Shown here: positions 10,150 through 22,859 of the stretch, in pieces
Layout: the number at the start of each line of letters is the position of its first letter
Numbering within the stretch: the first letter of the stretch is position 1
Source: Bolinopsis microptera
Lineage: Eukaryota; Ctenophora; Tentaculata; Lobata; Bolinopsidae
Direction of reading: 5' to 3'
DNA length: 64,000 bases
Assembly: GCF_026151205.1 (NCBI RefSeq)
Contig: NC_087079.1
Coordinates: forward strand, 248,001-312,000
The notes under the pieces: model-generated
Told to the model about the DNA's origin: nothing
Seen by the model: only the letters and a program-made list of their open reading frames with translations
The model's database searches: none
Position numbers and translations under genes: made by a program

Positions 10150-10809
10150 CGTAGAACCCGTAGTAGTAGTAGTAGCAAAAAGGAAATTAATGGGGCTCGG
10201 GACGCCCTGAGAGGTCACTTTCAGCTTTTAGTTGGCCAAGAACAAGATGGTTTATTGAATCTTTTATTTAACACTGTCAATAATCTAACTGACATGATTA
10301 CGAGGCACACTGAAGACTCAACAAAACGTGTGGAAAGCGCAAGAAAGCAGTTTGAAGAACTCCAGAAAGACATCGCCCAAGGACAAACGCTCGCTTCAAC
10401 TACTACTGGAGCTACGAACACACGCTGCAGTCCTCCGCTGATCCCTTCCACTCCTCCTAGCCAACGTCCACATGGTAACAGTACAGACTCAGAACCAGGT
10501 ACATTACCATTTGAGACACTTGATGGTTCCTGTTTTGAAACATTTTCGACTTCTTTACTGAACGATGACGTTATATATGACCGCACTTTTCCTAATAGAC
10601 GTGTTGCATACTATGGTCAGTTTTCTTATCGCTATTCCGGCGGTCTCCATCCAGCTAGAGACGTGCCTGAATCATCTTATTTGAGTGAAATTATCAAGGT
10701 ACTTAAGACCCGTCACCCAGATTTTAATTTCAACTCTGTCATGGTCACTTCTTATGATGCTCCCCACTCGTGCATCCCACCCCAAATAATGATGCTCGAT
10801 ATTATTTAA
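10150..10809 (+). pseudogene. LINE ORF1 fragment: coiled-coil plus start of AlkB-like dioxygenase domain
   Basis: The open frame starts without an ATG, emerging from an (AGT)n serine run next to the satellite (RSSSSSKKEINGARDALR). A helical region with heptad-like spacing follows (LLNLLFNTVNNLTDMI...), then a Pro/Thr-rich linker, then YYGQFSYRYSGG and FNSVMVTSYDAPHSCIPPQ. These last pieces align with RYHYTG and VNSILINRYDGHLSFLPQ of the ORF1 at 43376-45604, where the next residues form the HxD iron site. Here the frame diverges exactly at that point, so the iron ligands are missing and the protein would be inactive. It is a 5'- and 3'-truncated retroelement remnant, not a host gene. Confidence 0.65.
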
Positions 10810-13425
10810 ACGTGATTTTTTCTGAGTGCTTGATTTATTATACCGTGATTGATTTAATTATACGAAATTAGCAATCCGTTTTATATTGTTATATAAACCA
10901 GATGTTGATTTTATTTGCCGTGGAACATGATACGATCGAGAAATTGATTTATTATACGGAAAATGACGTAGATTTTTGTTATTATTAACATTATAACGGC
11001 GATGGAAATCTAGCGTCCGCTAACCGCGGCGCAATTCTTGTACTATATTGTATAGACATATATTTGTATTGACGAAGGATGGTTGAGGGGGTTTCAAGCA
11101 CCAGTCACTCTCAAATCCTAAAGGATAAGCATTGGCCTTACGGCACATGAAACCACTTCAAACCTCCCTGATTTATTTATTATTGATATTGTTTGATTGT
11201 GCCGTAAAAATAAATATTTGTTTTATTAACTTTTTGTTTATAATAACATTTAAATGTTTTGTATATGGATTTTTTAGCAACGCCGATCTAACGTTATTAT
11301 ACTGTAATATATAGATCTATATTTGTAAACCCTAAACCTTGTAAACCTTAAAGGTTTGTAGTTTGTCCTAAATTTACGTATTATTTTGACAATAACTTTG
11401 CGCAGGAGCGGTGGACCAACTTGTAAACTTCTTTGGTATGCAGCCCTGTGAGAGGAGTGACAGAGTGCCTGAAGACAAGACTGCACACACTTTACTTCTT
11501 GCTGGACAATATAAAGGTGTGTTTTGGTTCCGCGTGCAAAATCTTGCTGTTATATGCGGTCGTTCGCATATTACGTAATCAGCCGAAGGGGTAGGGCTCA
11601 AATGATTACGCTAGTGTAATTTTGATACAATAGCTATGTGTAAAACTGATTACGGAGAGTGGTTTAAAATTGTCCAAAAAGTGATTACTTAATATGTGAA
11701 CGACCCCATATGACGTATTTGTTTCGTGTCTCTCAGAATTGAAAGATAGTTAACATTCTTCAGAACAGATGTTCACTTATACTATTAGTACTAACTGTCA
11801 GTCATGTATTTCTATTGATAAGGTCTAAACTCTAATCGATATTCCTATTTCTACAAAAACTTAATTTCAACTTGCTATTATTGTGGTATTTATATTGATT
11901 GCTGTGCGACTTTTCGACTATCAGTTGTGTTTGTGAGGCGCTACCTTTTCTTATCAACTTTAATACAATACTCCCTCAGATGGTGTGGAATGTTTGATAA
12001 AAACCAGGATTGTATTTGACGGAGTTATCAATATGAAGATATCTGCTCGATCTCTTGATCCCGCACTTAACGAACTTCTGGTGTCTTCTATTTAATTTAG
12101 GGGGTTTCATTATTAGTCAATTGTGAACAAAGATGTAGTGTTTATATTTCTAGCATGGGTTTGATTCACCCTAACAACATTCTATGCAGAACTTTCCTAA
12201 TTTTCATTTTAAAAGACTTTTTTCAACGGGATACGTCAGTATTAGTATGACTATGTATTGTAATTTTGCTTAATTGTATACATTTTAAATCACAGTTACG
12301 AAAAATAATGTGGTCGTTTTTAAGTGTTGTTTCAAAGTCGTTAATTTCTTGTGAGAGGACCTTGCCTGAGGATTTAAAACTAAAAGTAATTCGATGCATT
12401 TAAACGTGGTTCCAGCACGGTATTCCAACAGTTCAAAAACCCTACCCTCTACTTAACTCTGACCCCAACCATCCATGATCTGCTAAAACCAAAGTCAGCG
12501 TAATGATTTTTGGGTGAGCGAAATTTCATGAGCCATCATATCCTGGTTTAGAGTTTGAATCTGGTGTCTACTATGAGCGCAGCTGTGCATGAGTACGTGC
12601 GCGCGGAGTTAAGGGTATTTTGTATAACTTTGAGACGATTGTTTTCGCGCGTTCCATTTGCTTCCGTGGCAGCTTCCAAGATTCTAGAACATCCAATTCC
12701 GATCTAATTACCGTATGACGTATATATAACCAAACACGTTAAAATCCAGACAACTCTGGACATTCTTATTAGATTTGACTTTTTTGGGTCACAAGTAAAA
12801 CTAGGGCTTTTCAGAATACAAAAGCAGAAAGTTTCAACAAAAGTTTTTATGCTCACCGAAAAGTTTTAAATGGATTATTTAGAAACATACGATAATTTCC
12901 ATCTTCACTCAAACCAGCAATCATCGAATATTTTTTGGATATGTTATAAAATCTTGCTATCACCTTGCAAAGAGTACTTACTCCTTTTAAAAACTAAAAT
13001 GGGATCTTAGAAACCGGGTAATGGGTTTCCATAAGGCATAACTTCATAACTTAAAGAAACTTTAGTAAAAGTTACTTTACTTTATACACTAATGAATAAA
13101 AATTAATAAATTGCTCAGGCTATTTAGTATAATATAGAGGGTAACGATAAAATGTACAAGTTAAAGGGCCATGCTTTAATTATATGGGGTCACAAAGCAC
13201 ACCCTGCATTGGGGAAATGGCAATTATAGATATAGGGTCATGAAAAGTAAAATGCGCATTCAAAAGACAAAATGACTCTTGTAAAAATAATAACTTATCA
13301 ATCCAAGACAAATAATGATGAACTACTTGTCTAAATTGTAAATACAAAAGCGTATTTTTAGAAACTCTACATCAATCCCTATTTGCGAAAAGACCTTGAA
13401 TTCTGAAAACGGTCGAGAAGTTTAT
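10810..13425. other. Intergenic sequence, one MITE, no gene recognised
   Basis: AT-rich sequence with scattered short ORFs and no conserved protein recognised. The MITE at 11556-11707 is the only structured element I can define. The rightmost part (13.1-13.4 kb) is the 3' flank of HMBS. Confidence 0.6.
11556..11707. mobile_element. MITE with GGGGTCG-type ends (copy A)
   Basis: The ends GCGGTCGTTCGCATATTACG and CGTAATATGTGAACGACCCC-like are inverted; the interior TAATTTTGATACAATAGCTATGTG is shared with copy B at 28756-28901. ATAT flanks both sides. It is non-coding, about 150 bp. Confidence 0.8.
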
Positions 13426-14660
13426 CTATGATGAACTAGACTGTCTTGATTTTTTACACGGTGGTCCTTCTAATGAATTAAAATTATGGTTCGTTACTTC
13501 AGGAACAATATCCTCTAAACTAACTATACCTTCACTACTAGTCCCTGGTGTTGAATCGACTAAATGTTCATCGGTCCTTGGAGTTGAATCTATTATACTT
13601 TTCTTTTCCACTACAAATTTCTTTGGAGCTTCATTCACATTTTCAGCATTCCCAGCTGCTCTAGCCCGATCTAGGACATCTCTAGCACCTTTACGGATGA
13701 GTGACGCAGCAATTTGCAACCCACACCGCTCCGCGCAATCGTACTTGGAAACATCATTAGTAGAACAGCACATGCCAGTCCTGTGAACTATGATGTTGTT
13801 ATTCAACAGTCCCTTAACTGAGAGCACATCGGATGTTAGTCTGGGTCTTTGTCCGTGTATCATGTCAACCTGGTGGTGTGAGAAGAAATCAGAAGTAGGA
13901 AACAGGGCAGGCGGGTGAGGCAAGAACTCGTTTGATGGCATTCTCTCAGTTCGTTCGCTAAACAACATCTCTTTACCGTCGATACTGAATACTGCACCCG
14001 ACAAATGCAACTCATTCTTATCTAGCACACTCCATGTTCCCAGGGGCACACTGCAGCCGCCATCCAGCTCCTTCATGAACACACGCTCTGCTGTTACGCG
14101 CAGTGCAGTGTGCTGATCGTGGATCTTTGATAACATGGATATTGTCTCAACGTCATCTTCTCTGCACTCGACAGCCATTGCACCCTGACTCACTGCGTAC
14201 ATCATGTCATGTTTCTCCAAATACACATTAACCCTGTCCTTCCATCCCAAGCGCTCGATCCCTGCTGCGGCTAACACTATTCCATCATATTTATTATCAT
14301 CGTCAAGTTTACGCAGCCGGGTGTTCAGGTTACCTCGAATATTCTCGAATTGCAAGTGAGGGTAGTGGCGGGCGAGTTGTGCTATCCTACGTAGTGAGCT
14401 AGTTCCTAGCACTGATCCTGCAGGCAGAGCTGACAGACGCGTCACTGCCCGGTGCTTTGCGTGAAGTACCACGCAGTCCCGGGGATCGTGGCGCTTTATC
14501 ACCGCGCCGATGGTTAGTCCCGGTGGTAGGGTTGTTGGCAGATCTTTCAAACTGTGCACAACAAAATCAACCTGTCCATTGTCCAGCGCTATCTCTAACT
14601 CTTTGGTGAAGAGACTTTTACCGCCAATCTTATTCAGAGCTTTGTCCAGAATTTGATCAC
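13426..14660 (-). CDS. HMBS: Hydroxymethylbilane synthase (porphobilinogen deaminase), exon 3 (terminal)
   Basis: HMBS polymerises four porphobilinogens into hydroxymethylbilane, the third step of haem synthesis, in the cytosol. This exon carries most of the enzyme: IGGKSLFTKELE, VVHSLKDLPT (catalytic Asp at about residue 90 of the spliced product), GTSSLRRIAQL, NIRGNLNTRL and the cofactor loop ELDGGCSVPLG, whose Cys (about residue 253) binds the dipyrromethane cofactor. The acceptor is ATTTCAG at 14661-14667 on the minus strand, with frame verified across both junctions. The spliced protein is 461 codons against about 360 in vertebrates; the excess is a C-terminal tail of roughly 75-80 residues, Ser/Thr/Glu-rich, ending in a KKSR patch and four serines. 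Confidence 0.93.
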
Positions 14661-15987
14661 CTGAAATATGAAACTATTTATAATTACTGTTCAATGTTCA
14701 TTACACGATTTAGAGATTATCATATTATTTAAAGGGTATTACTACCTTATAGTCCCTGTTAATATCCAATATTCGAATTCAGCTGAAAAATAAAGTCTTC
14801 GTATTGACTTAGTATTTTGGGAAAACGAATAAGATCCTTGGAAAAGTGAAATGTAATGTGGTTCCCTATATATCTTCGGACCCTATAGGCTATACAGGAA
14901 ACAATTTCTCAGAATGATTGAGGGAAGTAGATTTATATAATGTTGATAAAGGAGCATCTTGGCATGATGCCACGAACTGTATTTCAAACCCTTCAGTTCG
15001 TGTCGAACTACAGCCCAGGAAAGTGTACGGAAGTTCTTAACTTAAATTCACGTCAAAATTCAGTACGAGTACCAACTAACGTATTTCAATAACACCCCAT
15101 ACAACTAACTGGTAGTGTAAGTTCAAGGTAGGAAAGTAGGTAATCAGTACAAGACTACAAGGTTATCCAGGGTTATCTAGGAATGTTATCTAAACTATTA
15201 GTTTATAAACTAATAGTTTAGATAACATAATCGCATATAAATATGCGATTGTAATTTTTACCTTTTTCTGACAATCTAATAAGCTGGTAACGAGATTAGC
15301 TTTTAATCTTGGATATTCTAAAAGATTACGTGTGGTTGACATTCCTTATTTTAAAGTGAAAGCAGAAAAATTCAAAAGCATTACTTTCGCGAAACTCTAA
15401 AGTTTAGTCATAGTAGTCTTCGCGTGCAATTTGTAATTCAAAAGCAAAAATGTTGCCGTGGGATTAGATAACAAATTCAAATGCATTACAGCATTACACT
15501 TGCATTTTTATTACAATTCACAAACACGTCACATTTGTCACACCTTTTTAATTTATTGATTGATACACAATATGTACATGGACACGCTAATTCTATATTT
15601 GAATCAAAATTAGATAACATTGATTTAGCTGAATTTAAGTAGAGTAAAAGAACAAAATAGAAGGTGATCTCCATGGTACCACGAATTCCTAGCACGTGAC
15701 ACGTGACACAACATTAAAACACAGGTCACGTTAGTCATTCTCAAATTTAACACGCAGTACAATTTGGGAGCAATTACACGACACGGTTATAATTACTCGC
15801 ACTGTTTTTTAGACGTGCTTATCAATCAGTAGTAATATTATGTAATATTATGTAATATCCAATATATATTGGCTGGCTAGAAGTAATTGTATGAGAAAAT
15901 GTGTGCGCTGTGAGAAATCGGGTGACCACTAAAAATCTAAATAAATAAAATAATTTATGTTTCATTTTAAAATAAAACAAGACTAAC
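14661..15987. other. HMBS intron 2
   Basis: GT-AG intron on the minus strand. It contains an AT-rich hairpin near 15196-15250 (AACTATTAGTTTATAAACTAATAGTT, then a TCGCATATAAATATGCGA palindrome). No other gene was recognised. Confidence 0.8.
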
Positions 15988-16088
15988 CTTTGGTAGTCAT
16001 CTTGATAACGTTGAAGTTAAGCTGAGGATCCTGTTCTTTTAGCCTCTGTATGACAAGGTTTGTTTGGCACAGAGCCAACTCACTACAC
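15988..16088 (-). CDS. HMBS: Hydroxymethylbilane synthase, exon 2
   Basis: A 101-nt exon with acceptor GATTGCAG and donor ACCAAAG|gttagt on the minus strand. It encodes CSELALCQTNLVIQRLKE and then FNVIKMTTK, matching the N-terminal substrate-binding strand of HMBS (family pattern S.LA..Q...V and I.....TTGD). Phases fit: the Arg codon is split AG|G with exon 1 and the Gly codon G|GT with exon 3. The first position here is Cys where a Lys or Gln is commoner in the family's R.S.LA motif. Confidence 0.92.
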
Positions 16089-18936
16089 CTGCAATCGTTT
16101 ACTGTTAAAATAACAATTACACAATTTTAGAATTTACCATATGAATTACAGAATTAACTAGGATGACAGTTACAGACTTTTCCATATTATAGAATTACAG
16201 AATTTATATATTCAGAATTTCTATTTCAATTACAGAATTTACCAGAACAATTATTGTTTCTACACGTTAAACACCGTGGCTGTCACGTTTAGATGGTTAG
16301 TGTAAGATGCCGTTAGTATAATAATTTTGGTATAATATATTCGACATTTTGCTGGAATGTTCAAAGAGATCCCACGATCTGATCAATTAAAAGTTATTTC
16401 TATATGAGAGGGGGCTAAATACGACTAATTTTGACTAATTAGACGAGATGTAAACCGAGCGGCGATTATCATAAGTCGTCAAAATCAGTTCTTAGTCATC
16501 TCCAGATGTTTTAAATTACTCTAGATGTTATTTTCGACTAATATTAAGTGACATTTGACGAAATTAAGAAAAATTTGCGATCAATAATGGTTCCAACTTC
16601 TTGATATCCAATTATAATTACGGTAATCATGTTACATTTTAGTATTAAAAGTTTAAAAGCGCAGTTCTAGAGCAACCGGGTTTTTAATAGCCATGACTCA
16701 CAAAAGATGTCACAATTTTAAAATTTATAAGGCGAATACTGAGTATGATTAAGAGAGTGTACTGGAGAATGGAGGGTTGTGTCCCAAGACTAAATATTAA
16801 AACACGGTCTGACAATACTGTCTTAACTTCAGTCCACCCTTCACAGTTCACTTGTCACAGTACTGTAGTCGCAGTACTGAAGTATATCTATTATTAACAC
16901 TACTTATAACTAGCATATTCCCAGCAACTACTGTCAACCATGTACCACTGACCACTGAGCAATATAAGTATTAACATTATACACACTCAGTTAAACGCTC
17001 TGATTGTGTAGTGTTTTAACTATGATGCTTACTAATGGCTATTCAGTTGCGGTCAGTTAGTTTTTCGAGATTTTTCTTTTTCTTTCCGGGAAAATTCTAG
17101 CCAGAACACAAGGTTTATAAAGAGATAATTGTGCGAACTTATTGTGACTGGGAGAAGTGCTGGGAGTGTAAAGCTTGTTGAATGTTGAGGCTCAGAGGCT
17201 GTGAGTGTAGAAGTGAAGTTGTAGAAGGTTCGGGAATTATTCCTTAGAAGGCACACAGGTCTGATTGCTTTACGGTACTAACTAATAGTAGTACTGCAAT
17301 ACAATATACTAGAGTAGTAGTACGGCTCTCTGTAGTACGGCTCTTTGGGGTGAGGGATACACGATTATACTATAAATAAATGCTAGTTATCATCAATAAC
17401 ATGTGACACACTGTTAGTTATATCACTGTATATATATAGAGTTCCGGTGTGGAGGATATTACGTAAGGTTGGGATAGTCTGTGTTATAATAACATGGCTC
17501 TGTATGGTCGCAGTTATTATCACAATCATACGCTATGTAGTATAAACATTAAACACATAGATAATATACTGGACTGTTCAACTGATACGTAGAGTGCGAT
17601 CTTTAGATTAATGAGTTAATTCATTACTAGAAGTGATATTGACTGGGTTTATAAATCGTGTGGTAAGCTTCTATGTGATGTAATCAGTCTCACGTTTAGT
17701 TAGGGATTGTTCATATTACGCCAACTTAGGGTGGGGGAGGCCGGAGGGGGTTTGGGAGAGCTTAAGCAAGTGTCATTTTTACACAATAGCTATACATAAA
17801 GTGCCTCAGGGAGGGGCCTATAATTTAATGCTACGAGCGCGAGGGATAAATGAGATTTATTGCTCATGATTTATGATTGTGCTCTGCCAATTGCATCACT
17901 TGATTTAATTTATTGTTACATATGTAATTTTTTCGAATCAAAATTTTAAAAATAGCATTAACAAAGGCACCGTGTTATGTAGACATGCTAACCGATAAGT
18001 ATTTATAACTTACTTTTAAGAAATTCTCAGACTTAGTTTTCGCTTTCGGAACATAGTTGAGGCAAAAATTTAAATTTATGGGACCATCTGGGAATAAGTT
18101 TGTACCAAAGGTTTCTCTTTGTCTAGGAATGTGTTGTCCATAGTCTCAGGAAACACCCCGAAAAGTTGTCAGAATTTGTAAGAATTTGTTGTCATAACAT
18201 ACCAAACATACCAAACATAATAATCTTAACATATACTTTGTTTTACGAGAGGTATTCAGCAGTATTATTATTAAAAGATCAAAAACCGATAATTTAGCGA
18301 TTTAACCCTAAATATTTATTAAGATTTGCTATTATATAGTAGAAGCTAATTTTGGAGACAATTTCTAAACTAAACTAAACTAGCGTACATTGTACACAAT
18401 GTTTGTACACAATGTTTATTGAGTGTAATAAGTGCTACCTTCCGGTTCCCGATCTTAACTATAGCATGTAGACTACAGTTGACACTACGTCATTGTGTAG
18501 AACCACACGTACCACACGTACAGCTACTATTATACATAGTACATTGTACATTGTACACACCTCCACACAGTGCATTATACAGACAATTAAACCCATCATC
18601 GTGTACTGTTCACATTTACAACGATAAGACCGCCTGCCTATCCACAAATCAAATTATACATGTGGCCAACATCAGTGGTTAAATAAAGGAAATCAAGACA
18701 TTACCCACGGTGTGGATTTGTGAGAACAAGTACAGTGGCTCAAATTTCCTGAATTCTGGCCCATCTAGTCACATTAACAATACAGTAGGAAGGGAAACCT
18801 TTATAAAGAACTGATCTCCGGTACATAAGCTCATAACACATAATTATCGTATAAAAACAGTGTATAAAATATAATAAATCTGCTGATTGATTAATTAATT
18901 AATTAACTAATTAACTAAATAACTAAATGAGCTCAC
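16089..18936. other. HMBS intron 1
   Basis: About 2.85 kb, AT-rich, GT-AG on the minus strand. Near 17700 a GGGATTGTTCATATTACG piece followed by ACAATAGCTATAC recalls the GGGGTCG MITE family but lacks a matching right end. TGTACATTG words recur at 18385-18555. No coding exon was recognised. Confidence 0.7.
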
Positions 18937-18995
18937 CTAGACCCGACATTAATAGTGCTGCTAGTGGATGAACGATCTTCCGTCATCAGTGAGAG
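18937..18995 (-). CDS. HMBS: Hydroxymethylbilane synthase, exon 1 of the coding region (ATG at 18986)
   Basis: The ATG at 18986-18984 begins MTEDRSSTSSTINVGSR, with donor GGGTCTAG|gtgagc. INVGSR is the conserved VGSR/VGTR start of the enzyme, so the reading frame begins only about 12 residues before the fold. An acceptor-like TATTTTAG lies at the 5' side (about 18996-19003), so a further 5' UTR exon upstream is likely but not identified. Intron 1 is about 2.85 kb and intron 2 about 1.33 kb. Confidence 0.88.
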
Positions 18996-20131
18996 CTAAA
19001 ATAGAGATAAATGTTAGAAAAATTCAACCAAAAAACAATCAAATTACAAGAAAATATGTCAGAGAGCTACTGACACTGTACTGTGACGATTTAATGATCA
19101 TCAATAATCAAATCACAACGTCACACGCGAAATAACTCAATTAGACTTCAAATTCAGTGCATCTATACAGTACGAGTATAATATTATGAGAATGATATGA
19201 CAAGTTACCCAACACCACGTATCATTGACTTGTTAGATAGACTAAACAAACAATATTCCCCGGTTTAAAACTTGACAATATAGTGTTAAAGTGTTATAAA
19301 GGATAAAGGTCAGCCCTAACAATAGGACGCTATAAGGTAAAGTACCAGCTTTACTTTTCATTGTCACTGACAAACTTGGAAGATAAAAGATTTAGTACAC
19401 AACTATTTACCCCTCCCAAAGCGCACACCACCCCAGCAAATAGCTGCAATGGGTTACAGAAATAGATTCTGGTAAAATATACAAGATGTAAGCATCATGT
19501 GTTAAAGTTGAGGCATTGCCCACACACACAAGGTTATATAGTTTAGGGAAATACATCGATTAACTTATACTATTTTAGCGTAATACGTAATGTAACACAC
19601 ATAACCCCGGCATATTATAATCTAAAATAGCTGGTCCTACAGCTGATATTATAATCTGGTCGTGGTATTTTGTAGGCACGGAATTAACAGGCTTTATTTT
19701 CATAGTTAAGTTATTATTCATCATTAATTATAGCTGAAGAACGTGTCCAGACTATTATATAGACTATTTTCTCACGTGGTTTTATTTGCAGTTTTTGCAA
19801 CATCGGCCAGTATTCTTATTTCTTTATATCAGATTTGTGTACTTCAACTTGGTATCACTGCGTACAATGATATAAAATCGACATGCTCATAGAATTACTT
19901 TTTTAAATTAGGACAAACATACGTACTAGACAAATATTTCTTCTGAAAATATTGTCAGAAAGTTCTTTATCATTATTATCAGAAAGTTGATAATGCATTG
20001 ACTATTACTACTAACGACATCTGATAACTAAACAAAAGAGTTGCGAATCCTGGCAAATAAATAACTTGTCAAGCTGGATCGCAATCCCTCGACAGATTGA
20101 AATTTAGTCACTTAAGTAACGTTAATCGCTT
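18996..20131. other. HMBS 5' flank, no gene recognised
   Basis: AT-rich sequence upstream of the HMBS start. It presumably holds promoter and 5' UTR exon, but no single element can be defined from sequence. It ends at the left half of a dispersed 0.33-kb repeat. Confidence 0.5.
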
Positions 20132-20168
20132 ATCTTACTATATATAAAGCGAGACGATATATATATAA
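20132..20168. repeat. Left part of 0.33-kb dispersed repeat split by a PLE
   Basis: ATCTTACTATATATAAAGCG and AGACGATATATATA match 42506-42540 base for base. The right part resumes at about 23291 (CCATTTTACTGACACCACGG), so the PLE entered the TATATA tract of this repeat. Confidence 0.75.
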
Positions 20169-20201
20169 CATGGCCCGCCACACAGACCAGCATTCTGGGG
20201 T

Positions 20202-21034
20202 AGGTTGCGTGACGATATATACATGGCCTGGCCTGGTACTGTTGAGGAGCTTCTACAATTTATGGAATGGCTCAATAGTATCCATCCGGACCTTGTGTTT
20301 ACTTACGACTACTCTAAGGATGGTGTTGAGTTTTTAGACACCTATGTCTATGCTGTTGGCGATGTTATTCATACCAAACTTTACTCTAAGCCCAGTGACA
20401 CCCACTGCTATCTCATCCCCACCTCATGTCATAGGAGCCATGTTCTCAAAAACATACCCTATGGTGTGGCGAGGCGAGTGAGGCAGAACAATAGTGAAGA
20501 CACTAATTTCTTAGAGCAAAGGGAGGTATATACTGGTTACCTTGTAGCCCGTGGTTACCATTCTAGTATTGTAGACGATGCTTTCAACAAATTTAGTGAT
20601 ATAACCAATAGGAAAAACTTGTATGCCCCTAAAAATAAGGATGAGACGACTACTTGTCTAATACCCATGGTGATGGATCAGAATCCAGCACTTCCCAACA
20701 TGGGGAGCATTATTCACAAGTATAAGCACCTTCTTAATCTCGATCCAGCCTTGAAAAAGCTAGTACGTGCTGACAGTGTATTTGTAAGTCACCGAAAGAA
20801 TCAAACTATCGGTGGCATGCTTGTACACAATAAGTATCGTGCTAGTGGAACTGTAAGCAGTGATAGAGATGGAGAAGCCACTGCTAGTCAATTTCTTGAA
20901 CCAGACGCTGCAATATTGCCGGCTGTTCGGGAGGCTGACAACGCAGGGTGCCATGCCTGTGGAAAATGCTATGTTTGTAAGCAAAGTTTCCTGTCCCCTT
21001 GTTCCAAATTTAGTAGTCACCATTCTAAGTTTTC
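20202..21034 (+). pseudogene. PLE reverse transcriptase C-terminal half, truncated
   Basis: It starts within RLRDDIYMAWPG (catalytic R-D-D of the PLE palm) and runs through GVEFLDTYVYAVGD, the TKLYSKPSDTHCYL thumb region and the Cys-rich linker CHACGKCYVCKQ...LSPC. No start codon is present; the frame begins at the truncation. It breaks at SSHHS where the LINE is inserted. It is about 85-90 percent similar by eye to the 29.6-kb copy, with intact frame on both sides of the insert. Confidence 0.82.
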
Positions 21035-22431
21035 TTTTTTTCTTCTATGAGAAACGCCCAGTCTGGTGTACCTCAAGGGTCAATTTTGGGACCATTGCTG
21101 TTCATTATGTTCATTGATGATATATCAGTGGGGATTTCACCAGGCACACAACTGTCACTGTATGCCGATGATACTAAAATTTGGCGTAAGATTGTTTCGG
21201 AGTCTGATATCCTGCGACTGCAGAAGGACATTGATTATCTCCATGACTGGTCACTTTCTAATAAAATGAGATTTCATCCCGACAAATGTAAGGTCCTCAC
21301 CGTCGCAGGAAGGATATCCGAAACAGTTTCCCTCCTTAGTGTCCTACCACTCTTTAACTTTGTATACTCCATGGGAAGAATCACACTTGACTATGTTGAT
21401 CATGAAAAGGATCTGGGTGTAATTGTGACATCAAATCTCGATTGGAAAGATCAGTGCTCCAAAGTCCTTTCTAAGGCAAACCAAAAATTAGGCATGGCGA
21501 GAAGAAATTGTTATTTTGTCCAAGACGTAAATCGTCGTAGAGTACTGTATCTCACTTTAGTGAGGAGCCTATTTGAGCATTGCTCGGTTATATGGAGACC
21601 AGTCACAAAATCCCAGATAAGCAAGCTGGAGGGCCTCCAAAAGCGTGCTATTAAGTGGATTCTTCACGAGGAGTATATGAGTTATCCACCATCCACATAC
21701 ATTCAAAAATGCAGACAGCTGAAGATTATGCCGATTGAAGACCGCTTTGACTTCTTGGATCTCATCTTCTTCTTTAAAATTGTGAAGCAACATATACCTG
21801 TCACTTTACCCTCATATTTGCAACCATTTCAAGGCCACTCAAGGCTCAGAAATAGTCACATGGACTCTCTATGTTTTGTAAGCTCTATCTCACCTCGAGC
21901 AAGCTCCAACGCTTTTGCCAAGAATTTCTTCTATAGGACCCACACTAAGTGGAATCACATTCCTCTAGATATCCGTGAGATAGAGAGTATCACTGATTTT
22001 AAAAGTAAACTTTCCACTTACATGTGGGGGAAAATTATCCCGGTGGATTCGGACTCTGAACTTGACTATTCAATAGAAACAAATCCGTAAAATAGTTTAT
22101 TCAAGATTATCTATTCTTGCTGTCTGCATTCACATATTTCTCAATTTCATCTCACAGCACAATATTTTATGAATTGATTGAATGGGTGTGTGATTTTGTT
22201 TAAAGTAACTTATTACAATTTTATAAGGGCCCATGCTTGTGCAGGAGCTGCATTTGCACTCAATATCTGTGTTTTGGTGACCCTCAAGCTCAGGTCCTTT
22301 GGTTACATACATTTTGTCCGAGACAATTTCAACTTTGACAATCCATGCTTAGAGGACAATATTATATTTAACTAATTCATTGTGTAAACTTGTATGTAAT
22401 TGACTGATTTGAAAGATTTCAATAAAAAAAC
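21035..22431 (+). mobile_element. 5'-truncated non-LTR retrotransposon (LINE) inserted in PLE
   Basis: The LINE 3' end comprises RT catalytic region to tail, flanked by AAGTTTTC at 21027-21034 and 22432-22439, a probable 8-bp target duplication. The tail is AATAAAAAAAC. The 3' UTR (22091-22431) has no ORF of note. Confidence 0.78.
21047..22090 (+). pseudogene. LINE reverse transcriptase, C-terminal part
   Basis: It opens inside RT block B (SGVPQGSILGPLLF), followed by the catalytic YADD at 21161-21172, then KCKVLTV, the KDLGVIVTSNLDWKD thumb motif and the SLFEHCSVIWRP / LQKRAIKWI C-terminal domain typical of CR1/Jockey-group ORF2 proteins. Fingers, motif A and the endonuclease are missing through 5' truncation. 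The frame is open to the stop at 22090. Confidence 0.82.
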
Positions 22432-22439
22432 AAGTTTTC

Positions 22440-22859
22440 CCTATTACTAAATATATAACTTGTCAGAGTAATAACCTAATTTATTTAATGGAGTGTAGAA
22501 CTTGTAAACAGTCGTATGTAGGATATACTACTTCTAATCTCCCTAAGAGATTTTCTAATCATAAGAGCCACATTAAGAAAGGTATCAGAAGTTGTAAGTT
22601 AGTAAATCACTTTTTAGATATTGATCATGATTTAGATTTTAGTTCAGTAGCCTTATATAACTCTTCACTTAGTACGCACCTTTCTGTTATTATAGTGGAC
22701 GCTCTTGAATTTAAACCTGAAATAAGTCAAGCAGATAGGGAAAAGGCCATGGAAGCTAGAGAGGGGTTCTACCAGACCCAATTGAAAACCCTTGAGCGTT
22801 ATGGGGGTATGAACACCCTCGATAGTAACCACATCCTTTTTAAATCCGCTGGAGCTTAG
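22440..22859 (+). pseudogene. PLE GIY-YIG endonuclease domain (C-terminal)
   Basis: After the LINE the PLE frame resumes: NLIYLMECRTCKQSYVGYTT, then KRFSNHKSHI and EGFYQTQLKTL near the end. YVG, Arg and the NHKS helix are the expected GIY-YIG elements. Together with 20202-21034 it was one polyprotein with canonical order, RT first and GIY-YIG last. Confidence 0.82.

Noticed and set aside
17700-17850. Third copy of the GGGGTCG MITE
   Set aside because: Only the left part and a short internal word resemble it; no right end or TSD is visible.
18419-18682. 87-codon ORF in HMBS intron 1 and the overlapping minus-strand ORF
   Set aside because: They lie in intron sequence with TGTACATTG repeats and match no motif.
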